64,000 nt of DNA from Alteriqipengyuania flavescens (GTDB lineage: Bacteria; Pseudomonadota; Alphaproteobacteria; Sphingomonadales; Sphingomonadaceae), in the NCBI RefSeq assembly GCF_030406725.1, contig NZ_CP129107.1:2212501-2276500 (forward strand), in the 5' to 3' direction. How positions within the stretch are numbered: the first letter of the stretch is position 1; the number at the start of each line of letters is the position of its first letter. Positions 42,812 through 49,871 of the stretch are shown here, piece after piece. The translations under genes were made by a program, and so were the position numbers. The notes under the pieces were generated by a model, which saw only the letters and a list, made by a program, of their open reading frames with translations, searched no databases and was not told the DNA's origin.

Positions 42812-43849
42812 CTATCGTGCGAAGCGCTGCCCCAGCGTGGTGAGAAGCTCGTACTGGGACAGTCCGGATGTTTCGGCCGCAGCGGGCAGGTCGTAGGGTA
42901 GCTCCAGCCAGTCCCCTTCGCCAAGGTCGGGCGCGGCGGAAAGGTCGACGACGACCATGTCCATCGACACGCGGCCCAGCGCGGGCAGCTCGCGCCCGCC
43001 GTGATGGAAAACGGCCTTGTCCGACCAGCTGCGCAGGAAGCCGTCGGCATAGCCGAGCGAGACCGTGCCGACGCGCATCTCCTCGCGCGCAATGAAGGTC
43101 GCGTTGTAGCCGACGCTGTCCCCTTCCCCGATCTGCCGCACTTGCAGGATGGCAGCCTGCGGATGCACGACTTGTTGGATGCGGCCGGCGAGTTCATCGC
43201 GCGGCTTGCCGCCGTAAAGCGCGAGGCCGGGGCGCGTCATGTCGAAATGGTATTCGCTGCCGAGCGCGATCCCTGCGCTGTTGGCGAGGCTCTTTGCGGC
43301 GTCGGGAAAGTGCGCGAATGCCTCGCGTGCACGAGTGAGTTGCAATTCGTTGAGCGCGCTATCCTCGTCCGCACTGGCGAGGTGCGACATGACCACTGCG
43401 ACATCCAGCCCGGCGATGGCCGGATCGCCGACTTCCGCGGGCGAAATGCCGAGGCGGTTGATGCCGGTGTCGACCATCAGGTGGCACCGCCCTCCTCCTG
43501 AGGAGGTCCACCGCGCCGCCTGGGCGAGGCTGTTGATGACGGGCAGTGCGCCCATCGCGCGGATGGCTGCGGCATCATCGTCAGACGTGGGGCCATGCAG
43601 CACGGCGATCTGGCTGGCCGGCACATGGGCTGCGACAGCCTCGACCTCGCTCGAATGGGCGACGAAGAACGCCTCGCATCCCGCATCGCGCAGCACCGGC
43701 ACGGCCAGATCGGCGCCGAGCCCGTAGGCATCGGCCTTGACCGCTGCACCCGCCTTCGCCGCGCCGGACATGGCATCGAGCGTGCGCCAGTTGGCCGCCA
43801 GCGCTTCCCGATCGATTGCCAGCCGTAAGGTCCGCGGTGTCCGGGTCAC
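42812..43849 (-). CDS. alr: Alanine racemase
   Basis: 345-aa PLP enzyme making D-alanine for peptidoglycan. The PLP lysine is in AVKADAYGLGA; other blocks are HLMVDTGINRLGI, MTRPGLALYG and GYADGFLRSWSDKA, with the catalytic Tyr in VGYNATF and a C-terminal RVSMDMVVVDLS. It is slightly shorter than usual. Start GTG 43849 overlaps the upstream transporter stop (GTGA). In this window D-Ala-D-Ala carboxypeptidase and the synthesis of its substrate are encoded well apart. Confidence 0.93.
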   Translation of the reverse strand: MTRTPRTLRLAIDREALAANWRTLDAMSGAAKAGAAVKADAYGLGADLAVPVLRDAGCEAFFVAHSSEVEAVAAHVPASQIAVLHGPTSDDDAAAIRAMGALPVINSLAQAARWTSSGGGRCHLMVDTGINRLGISPAEVGDPAIAGLDVAVVMSHLASADEDSALNELQLTRAREAFAHFPDAAKSLANSAGIALGSEYHFDMTRPGLALYGGKPRDELAGRIQQVVHPQAAILQVRQIGEGDSVGYNATFIAREEMRVGTVSLGYADGFLRSWSDKAVFHHGGRELPALGRVSMDMVVVDLSAAPDLGEGDWLELPYDLPAAAETSGLSQYELLTTLGQRFAR

Positions 43850-45480
43850 TTTGTCTCGTCTGCGAAATCGGTCGGCGGGCCGTCCGGCAGGCCCCACCAG
43901 GCGACGAGGACGCCGAAGCCGACGACCGCGATCGTGTACCACAGGCCGGCATAGACATCGCCGCTGCGCGCTACGATGAACCCCGCGATCAGCGGCAGGA
44001 AACCGCCGAGGTAGCCCGCGCCGATATGGTAGGGGATCGACATCGAGCTGTAGCGGATCTTGGCGGGGAACATCTCCGTCAGCAGCGCCGCGACCGAGCC
44101 GTATGTCAGGGCCGACAGCATTCCGAGCATCAGCAGCAGGGCAAATATGCCCAGCACGTTTGCGAAGGGCGGTTTCTGCGGCGCGAAATCGAAGCCCGAC
44201 ACGCCTAGTGCGCGCTGCAGCCCGTCGCGCCGTGCGGCGCCATCGGCGAACCAGCCTTCGTCGATGGATATCTCCGCATCGCCCGAGGAGAGGCGCAAGT
44301 CGTCAGCCTCCACGACATCGTAGGCGACGCCGCTGGCGGTCAGCGTTTCGAGGATCTTGCCGCAGCGGCTCTGCTCGCGGTCGAACAGGTCGGCGAAGGG
44401 ATCGGTGGAGCATTCCGGCCCTTCGACCACCACCGGGTTCGCTTCGGCCGAGGATGCCAGCCCCGGATTGGCGAGCGCGCCCATGCCCCAGAAGATCGGG
44501 AACAGCAGGACGAGCGAGGCGAGCGCGCCGATGATGATCGGCTTCTTGCGGCCCACCCGGTCCGACCATTTGCCGACCACGATGTAGAACGCCATCGAGA
44601 CGAGGCCGGCGGCGAACAGGGTGTACTCGACCAACTGTTCGTCCAGCCGCATGGGCCCGCGCAGGAAGCCGAGGCTGGAGAAGAAGGCCGTGTACCAGAT
44701 CGTGGTCAGCACGCCGGTAATGCCGAACAGCGCCACGAAGATGCGGCGCTTGTTGCCCGGGTAGGTGAAGCTTTCGACGAACGGGTTGGCGGCCGTCTCG
44801 CCCGCTTTCTTCATCGCCTGGAACACCGGGCTTTCGGACAATTTGAGGCGCATCCACAGCGAGATACCGAGCAGGATGATCGACAGCAGGAACGGCACGC
44901 GCCAGCCCCATGCGGCGAAGTCTTCCGCGGGGATCAGCCAGCGGCAGGCGAGAACCACGGCGATGGACAGCACGAAGCCGCCGACCACGCTCGCCTGGAT
45001 GAAGCTGGTGTAGAATCCGCGCTTTTCCGGCGGGGCGTGCTCGGCCACGTAAATCGCCGCGCCGCCGTATTCGCCGCCGAGCGCGAGGCCTTGCAGCACG
45101 CGCAGGCAGATCACGATGATCGGCGCCGCGATGCCGATGGTCTGTACCGTCGGGATCAGGCCGACGCCCGCGGTCGCCACGCCCATCAGCGTCACGGTGA
45201 CGAGGAAGGTATATTTCCGGCCCAGCCGGTCGCCGAGGAAGCCGAACAGGATCGCGCCGATAGGGCGGAAGGCGAAGCCGACGGCGAAGGTCGACCAAAC
45301 CAGCAGCAGGCCGAGCGTGTCGTTATCGACGTCGTAGAACGCGTCTTTGAGGATGTAGGCCAGCGTGCCGTAGATGAAGAAGTCGTACCATTCGAACACG
45401 GTACCGGCGGAGCTGGCGGCGATGACCAGCCGGATTTCCTTGTCGGTCGGTTCGCGTTGCATCACGGCGCTGTCCGCCAT
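43846..45480 (-). CDS. MFS transporter, metabolite:H+ symporter (MHS) type, with an extra hydrophilic domain
   Basis: 544-aa transporter with 12 membrane segments. RPIGAILFGFLGDRLGRK and QGLALGGEYGGAAIYVAEHA are diagnostic for MHS-type MFS carriers such as ShiA and ProP. Between helices near residues 335 and 435 an extra soluble stretch of about 100 residues (EGPECSTDPFADLFDREQS to SGFDFAPQKPPFANV) is inserted, with two Cys and many acidic residues. It sits in a loop where the family has none. Substrate unknown. The stop overlaps the alr start. Confidence 0.88.
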   Translation of the reverse strand: MADSAVMQREPTDKEIRLVIAASSAGTVFEWYDFFIYGTLAYILKDAFYDVDNDTLGLLLVWSTFAVGFAFRPIGAILFGFLGDRLGRKYTFLVTVTLMGVATAGVGLIPTVQTIGIAAPIIVICLRVLQGLALGGEYGGAAIYVAEHAPPEKRGFYTSFIQASVVGGFVLSIAVVLACRWLIPAEDFAAWGWRVPFLLSIILLGISLWMRLKLSESPVFQAMKKAGETAANPFVESFTYPGNKRRIFVALFGITGVLTTIWYTAFFSSLGFLRGPMRLDEQLVEYTLFAAGLVSMAFYIVVGKWSDRVGRKKPIIIGALASLVLLFPIFWGMGALANPGLASSAEANPVVVEGPECSTDPFADLFDREQSRCGKILETLTASGVAYDVVEADDLRLSSGDAEISIDEGWFADGAARRDGLQRALGVSGFDFAPQKPPFANVLGIFALLLMLGMLSALTYGSVAALLTEMFPAKIRYSSMSIPYHIGAGYLGGFLPLIAGFIVARSGDVYAGLWYTIAVVGFGVLVAWWGLPDGPPTDFADETK

Positions 45481-45513
45481 CGGTGAACTCCCTCTCCCTC
45501 TCCGGCAAATCGC

Positions 45514-45945
45514 TTAACGCGCGGGCGCGGGCGTGGGAAGCGCGTCCAGCGCGGCCTTCCACGGGAGCATGATCGCCCCGTGCCGGCCGGGATGCGCGCG
45601 CGCCCCTGCCAGGGCCTCTATGCCCGGCCAGTCGGGCGCGCTGGGACCACCGGCGAGCCAGGCAGCAAGGTGGCGGTCGGCAAGGCGGATGTCCTCGCGT
45701 GTATTGCCCCGCGCCGCGGCGGCAAAGATTGCGGCGGCGGCCTGGCCGATGGCGCAGGCTTGCGTGAGGAGGCCGAGGTCGGAGATGGCGTCTCCCTCCA
45801 GCGCCAGCCCAAGCTCCAGCGAACTGCCGCACGCGCGCGACCGCGCGCTCCCCCGCAACGGCAGCGTATCGGTCAGCGGATAGTCGGCGAGCGTGACCGC
45901 AAGCGACAGGATTTCGGGCGTGTAGAGCTTGGCAGAGCGGCTCAG
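45514..45945 (-). CDS. NifU/IscU-like Fe-S scaffold family protein, apparent CTG start
   Basis: 143-aa protein with an IscU/NifU N-terminal-type core. RGSARSRACGSSLELGLAL and LTQACAIGQAAAAIFAAAARG carry the two conserved Cys; the Asp found in true scaffolds is not obvious. The first ATG, GTG or TTG in this frame comes only far inside the protein. The CvpA stop overlaps a CTG at 45945 (CTGA), with GGAGG upstream, so CTG is the most likely start, as ribosomal coupling to cvpA would suggest. A frameshift is the alternative. Function is inferred. Confidence 0.72.
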   Translation of the reverse strand: MSRSAKLYTPEILSLAVTLADYPLTDTLPLRGSARSRACGSSLELGLALEGDAISDLGLLTQACAIGQAAAAIFAAAARGNTREDIRLADRHLAAWLAGGPSAPDWPGIEALAGARAHPGRHGAIMLPWKAALDALPTPAPAR

Positions 45946-46490
45946 TTGCCCTCCTCCGCCGCGCGCCTTTCCTGCTCGGCGCGTTCCTCGTCCGCCAGCC
46001 GTGCGCGGCGGGCGGCGATGATTTCCACCATCGCCTTGCTGGAGCTGTCGACCAGCGGATAGGTCCGCGCGTTGACGATCCATGTCGGCCGGCCCTGCGC
46101 GCCCCAGATCGTGTCGTAACCGAGCACGAGGATGGAGAAGGCCATCACCACGATGATGAGGCCCTTCACCGCGCCGAAGCCGAAGCCCAGCACGCGATCG
46201 ATCGGGCCGAGCACGCTGTTGCGCGATGCCTCTCCCATCCGCCCGGCGATCAGCTTCATCGCGGCGTAGGGGATCAGCAGCAGCAGCACGAAGGCGAGCA
46301 CCGACGCGGCATTGGGTGAATCGAACACGCCCAACAGAGCTTCGGAGAGGTCGGTGTGGAGGAAGCGGATCGCGAAGATCGCCAGTACCCACGACAGCAG
46401 CGACAGGATTTCCTGCACGAAGCCGCGCATGAAGCCACCGATCGCGGCCACGCCGACGATCAGGATCACGATAATGTCGAACGCCGTCAT
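45942..46490 (-). CDS. cvpA: CvpA family membrane protein
   Basis: 182-aa protein with four membrane segments (about 1-115) and a charged C-terminal tail (EERAEQERRAAEEG). The CvpA core DIIVILIVGVAAIGGFMRGF and AFVLLLLIPYAAMKL is present. In E. coli it is linked to colicin V export and purF; here it is followed by a NifU-like gene and preceded by radA, with tight spacing. ATG 46490 is taken as start. Confidence 0.85.
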   Translation of the reverse strand: MTAFDIIVILIVGVAAIGGFMRGFVQEILSLLSWVLAIFAIRFLHTDLSEALLGVFDSPNAASVLAFVLLLLIPYAAMKLIAGRMGEASRNSVLGPIDRVLGFGFGAVKGLIIVVMAFSILVLGYDTIWGAQGRPTWIVNARTYPLVDSSSKAMVEIIAARRARLADEERAEQERRAAEEGN

Positions 46491-46524
46491 CGAAACACCG
46501 ATCCCTCTGTTTCGTGGCCGACCC

Positions 46525-47892
46525 CTATGCGCTGCCCATGATCCGGTCAACGAGCTTGGGCAGGACTGTCAACGGATCGTAGCTGGGGCCTTTGGGTTTC
46601 TCGCCAGCGTTGCCGGGGCCATACCCGCGCTCGAACCCCAGCTTCATCGCCTCTTTCAGCCGCAGACCGGCGTGCGCGACCGGACGGATTTCGCCGGCAA
46701 GCGAGACTTCGCCGAAAAACACGCTCTTGGCTGGCAGCGGCTTGTCCGCCAGCGCGGAGATCAGCGCCGCGGCCACGGCAAGGTCCGCCGCCGGGTCGGT
46801 CAGCCGGTACCCGCCCGCCACGTTGAGATAGACCTCCGCGCTCGAGAAATTCAGCCCGCAGCGCGATTCCAGCACCGCCAGCAGCATCGCCATCCGCCCG
46901 TTGTCCCAGCCGACGACCGCGCGGCGCGGCGTGGCGCCCGATTGCAGTTTTACGATCAGCGCCTGGATTTCGACCAGCACCGGCCGCGTCCCCTCAAGCG
47001 CGGGGAAGACCGAGCTGCCCGCCACCGGTTCGTCGCGCCCGGAGAGGAACAGCATGGAAGGATTCTTCACCTCCTCCAGCCCGGCGCCGGCCATCGCGAA
47101 CACGCCGATCTCGTCCACCGCGCCGAAACGGTTCTTGAGGCTGCGCAGGATCCGGTACTGGTGGCTTCGCTCCCCTTCGAAGCTCATCACCACGTCGACC
47201 ATGTGTTCCAGCACGCGCGGGCCCGCGATGTTGCCGTCCTTGGTGACGTGGCCGACGAGGACGAGTGCGGTCCCGCTCTGCTTGGCATAGCGGATCAGTT
47301 CGAACGCGCAGCCGCGCACCTGGCTGACGGTGCCCGGCGCACCCTCGATTGTGTCCGAATGCATCGTCTGGATGGAATCGATCACCAGCAGCGCAGGCGG
47401 CTCCATCGATCCCAGCGTGGTCAGGATGTCGCGAACCGAGGTGCTGGAGGCGAACTTGATCGGCGCTTGTGCCACGCCGAGGCGCTGCGCGCGCATCCGC
47501 ACCTGCCCGGCCGCCTCTTCCCCGCTGACGTACACCACATCACCGCCTGCGCGGGCGATATTGCCTGCGGTCTGCAACAGCAGGGTGGATTTGCCGATAC
47601 CGGGATCGCCGCCCATCAGGATGGCGCTGCCCGGCACGATCCCGCCACCAAGGGCGCGATCGAATTCTTCCAGCCCGCTCGGCCGGCGGACAAGGTCTTC
47701 GCCTTTCTGGTCGAGCTTGACGAACTCCACCATCCGCCCCCCGCTCGACAGGTCGTGCTTCTGAGAGAAAACGGTCGCCGGCGCATCCTCGGCCAGCGTG
47801 TTCCACTCTGCGCAATCGGCGCACTGGCCCTGCCAGCGGTGGTGGACACTGCCGCATGCCTGGCAGACGAAACGTTTCTTGGTCTTGGCCAT
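46525..47892 (-). CDS. radA: DNA repair protein RadA (Sms)
   Basis: 455-aa recombination factor promoting branch migration. It has an N-terminal C4 zinc motif (CQACGSVHHRWQGQCADC), the Walker-A loop GGDPGIGKSTLLLQ, Walker B, the RadA-specific KNRFGAVDE motif, and a C-terminal Lon-like domain. The length is normal. cvpA follows 35 bases later. The IS element begins 46 bases upstream of the ATG at 47892 and separates radA from its original upstream sequence. Confidence 0.95.
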   Translation of the reverse strand: MAKTKKRFVCQACGSVHHRWQGQCADCAEWNTLAEDAPATVFSQKHDLSSGGRMVEFVKLDQKGEDLVRRPSGLEEFDRALGGGIVPGSAILMGGDPGIGKSTLLLQTAGNIARAGGDVVYVSGEEAAGQVRMRAQRLGVAQAPIKFASSTSVRDILTTLGSMEPPALLVIDSIQTMHSDTIEGAPGTVSQVRGCAFELIRYAKQSGTALVLVGHVTKDGNIAGPRVLEHMVDVVMSFEGERSHQYRILRSLKNRFGAVDEIGVFAMAGAGLEEVKNPSMLFLSGRDEPVAGSSVFPALEGTRPVLVEIQALIVKLQSGATPRRAVVGWDNGRMAMLLAVLESRCGLNFSSAEVYLNVAGGYRLTDPAADLAVAAALISALADKPLPAKSVFFGEVSLAGEIRPVAHAGLRLKEAMKLGFERGYGPGNAGEKPKGPSYDPLTVLPKLVDRIMGSA

Positions 47893-47929
47893 CGGCTGTG
47901 GACCTAAGCGGAACGGACCGAGAACGCAA

Positions 47930-47937
47930 TTGCCAAT
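47930..47937. repeat. Target site duplication, left copy
   Basis: TTGCCAAT directly before the left inverted repeat of the IS. It is repeated exactly at 49836-49843 after the right inverted repeat. An 8-bp duplication is the length known for IS1595-family insertions. Confidence 0.92.
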
Positions 47938-47962
47938 GGGGATTATCCCGTTGGAACAAGTA
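47938..47962 (+). repeat. Left terminal inverted repeat of the IS1595-family element
   Basis: GGGGATTATCCCGTTGGAAC, continuing to ACAAGTA at 47962. It matches the reverse complement of 49811-49835 at 22 of 25 positions. Confidence 0.9.
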
Positions 47963-48000
47963 TCGCTCGACTCGGGGGAGTTGCGTGATATGAGGGGGGG

Positions 48001-48867
48001 ATGGTTAAGTTGCGAACTTTCTGGCCTTACTTGGTGGGCTGCGCGGTATGGAGTGCGTGGATCATTGGCGGCGTTCTCGGGTGGCTGGGGAATGTGGACA
48101 CCGCATGTCTTATCGTGGGTCGCCGCGCCGAGGAATGTGGGAGCGGGAAGGTGTTGAGCCTTCTAATTTCCCCGCCAGCATGGGTCTTGCTAATCGTTAT
48201 TGCTGTAGGACTTTTCTTCTTCGCTTTGGGCGAGCGGAATCGTGTGCGTGCTCAGATCAGCGAACTTCGGAAACAGGACACAAATCAATATGCGCACGTG
48301 GTGCGCGATGAGACGAAAGCAGCCTTAAAGGAAGAACTTGAGACTATAGGTCGGGCTCGGAGGCAGGTTGAGGAGGTCGTCAAGCACATCAAAGAGGCGG
48401 ATGCACTAGTCCGAGATCAGGAAAATGTTTTAGGCGTTATCAACGATGAATACGAATTGAGTAGCAAAATGACATATTTGCAAACCCGGTGGCTCGATTC
48501 AATTCAGAACGCTGACCGGACAGCCAACAATTATCACCTGCCTGATAGGCTAGATAAGTGGTTCAATGCAGCACACGCTCTCGCGCAAACATTAACTGGA
48601 ATGGGAATACCTTGCCAAACGCCTTTCCCAGCCCCTCGTTACGACGAGAATCCGCTTGCCAAAGCTCCTAATGAACCAACTGAGGAAATCGATGAGAACC
48701 TCAATCGATACCGTAAGAGTTATGCTATGCATATCGCGCTGATGGAGAAGGCGGAGGCTCATCGGAAAAGTTTAGCCGACAAAATTCAGTCGTCCAAAGA
48801 TAGCGGCGCTTTACGGAATGCAGTTTCTAAACTTCGGCAATATGAGAAAGATTATGGGATCAAATGA
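48001..48867 (+). CDS. Passenger gene: membrane-anchored coiled-coil protein of unknown function
   Basis: 288-aa protein. Two N-terminal membrane segments (LVGCAVWSAWIIGGVLGWLG and WVLLIVIAVGLFFFALGE, about 10-75) lead to a long charged helical region with a heptad-like coiled coil (KAALKEELETIGRARRQVEEVVKHI). No enzymatic motif is visible. It lies within the IS, reads toward the transposase stop, and is less GC-rich than nearby genes, so it came with the element. I do not recognise a family; any function for the IS or host is open. Confidence 0.7.
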   Translation: MVKLRTFWPYLVGCAVWSAWIIGGVLGWLGNVDTACLIVGRRAEECGSGKVLSLLISPPAWVLLIVIAVGLFFFALGERNRVRAQISELRKQDTNQYAHVVRDETKAALKEELETIGRARRQVEEVVKHIKEADALVRDQENVLGVINDEYELSSKMTYLQTRWLDSIQNADRTANNYHLPDRLDKWFNAAHALAQTLTGMGIPCQTPFPAPRYDENPLAKAPNEPTEEIDENLNRYRKSYAMHIALMEKAEAHRKSLADKIQSSKDSGALRNAVSKLRQYEKDYGIK

Positions 48868-48911
48868 AGCGTTCGACCGCCTCTTAAGGGCGATGATGAA
48901 GGGCGACCCGC

Positions 48912-49787
48912 CTAGCGGGGGAAAGACACCATCAACTCCGAAAGCATCGTCTCGGGACGGTTCCGGCGATTGTGACGAAACTCAAACTCGCCAAGATACT
49001 TCGCCAGATGCTTAGCACTCACATGAATGTGGGTGCCATTGATGGACCGCTTTAGCTGCGCCCAGAACCCTTCCACGCTGTTCGTGGAAACGCCCAACTT
49101 GCTGACATACTCGCCAGCGGCATGGTTCACCCGCTTGTGCCAATAGCCGTTGAAACCGGAGAGATCGTCATAGGCAACGAACTCGTCTGTATGCACTTCG
49201 CTATGCGGCTTCACGTTGACCGTTACCGCGCCCATTAGCGAGGTACGGCGACGGTTCGGGACAACCCGCGTCACGATGTCCCCGCCGCGCTCCTTAATGC
49301 CGACGACAACTGTCTTGCCCTTGCCGCCATAGCCACCGGGGCGATGTCCGCCGATGAATGTCTCGTCTACTTCCACGGTCTTGAACGGCCCGCCTACAGG
49401 CTCGTCACCGTCCACCGCAGCCATATACTTGCGGATTTCGTGGCACATGCGCCACGCCGTCTTGTAGGTCACGCCGATCTGGCGCTCGACTTCCTTGGCG
49501 GCGACCCCGTTACGGGCCGTGGTGAACATGAACATCACATGGAACCAGTCGCGCAGGCTCGTGCGGGTGCGGTGGAAGGGCGTTCCGGCGGTCGGATAGA
49601 CTTGGTGGCCGCAATGCTCGCAGGCGTAGGAGCGGCGGGCCTTCACGCGGTAAAACTGGGCATCCTTGCCGCACTTTTCGCACTCGTGACGTTCGCCGAA
49701 CCGGACCAGCTTTAGATGCTCTAGGCAGCTATCTTCCGTAGGGAAGCGGTCTTGGAATTGGCGGAGCGTGGGGGCCTTCGTTTTCAT
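48912..49787 (-). CDS. IS1595-family transposase (ISXO2-like)
   Basis: 291-aa transposase of the IS1595/ISXO2 type. The N-terminus has a zinc ribbon (CEKCGKDAQFYRV, YACEHCGHQVYP) and then a helical DNA-binding part. Catalytic acidic positions appear as VEVDETFIGGHRPGG, VHTDEFVAYDDL and the final NSVEGFWAQLKR. It is intact from ATG 49787 to its stop, so the element may be active. The start is 24 bases inside the right inverted repeat. Confidence 0.93.
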   Translation of the reverse strand: MKTKAPTLRQFQDRFPTEDSCLEHLKLVRFGERHECEKCGKDAQFYRVKARRSYACEHCGHQVYPTAGTPFHRTRTSLRDWFHVMFMFTTARNGVAAKEVERQIGVTYKTAWRMCHEIRKYMAAVDGDEPVGGPFKTVEVDETFIGGHRPGGYGGKGKTVVVGIKERGGDIVTRVVPNRRRTSLMGAVTVNVKPHSEVHTDEFVAYDDLSGFNGYWHKRVNHAAGEYVSKLGVSTNSVEGFWAQLKRSINGTHIHVSAKHLAKYLGEFEFRHNRRNRPETMLSELMVSFPR

Positions 49788-49810
49788 ACATATTGTATAG
49801 CAGGAAACCC

Positions 49811-49835
49811 TACTTGTCGCAAGGGGATAATCCCC
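49811..49835 (-). repeat. Right terminal inverted repeat of the IS1595-family element
   Basis: Reads GGGGATTATCCCCTTGCGAC on the minus strand, then AAGTA, matching the left end at 22 of 25 positions. Confidence 0.9.
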
Positions 49836-49843
49836 TTGCCAAT
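49836..49843. repeat. Target site duplication, right copy
   Basis: TTGCCAAT, identical to 47930-47937. Confidence 0.92.
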
Positions 49844-49871
49844 TGCTGCTATCCCCGCCACTGTGGGCTCG

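Larger units (their letters stand above)
47938..49835. mobile_element. IS1595-family insertion sequence with a passenger gene (1898 bp)
   Basis: Complete element with 25-bp terminal inverted repeats (22/25 identical) and an 8-bp target duplication TTGCCAAT on both sides. It encodes an ISXO2/IS1595-type transposase on the minus strand (48912-49787) and a membrane protein gene on the plus strand (48001-48867). The two genes converge, and the passenger sits at the left end. The element lies between radA and the patatin-like gene. The passenger's base composition is visibly less GC-rich than the chromosome. Passenger genes are known for this IS family; this one is not a recognised transporter or resistance gene. 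Confidence 0.9.

Noticed and set aside
49011-49036. CIRCE element for HrcA (TTAGCACTC)
   Set aside because: TTAGCACTC is present inside the transposase gene, but the partner GAGTGCTAA is missing, so it is a chance half-site.
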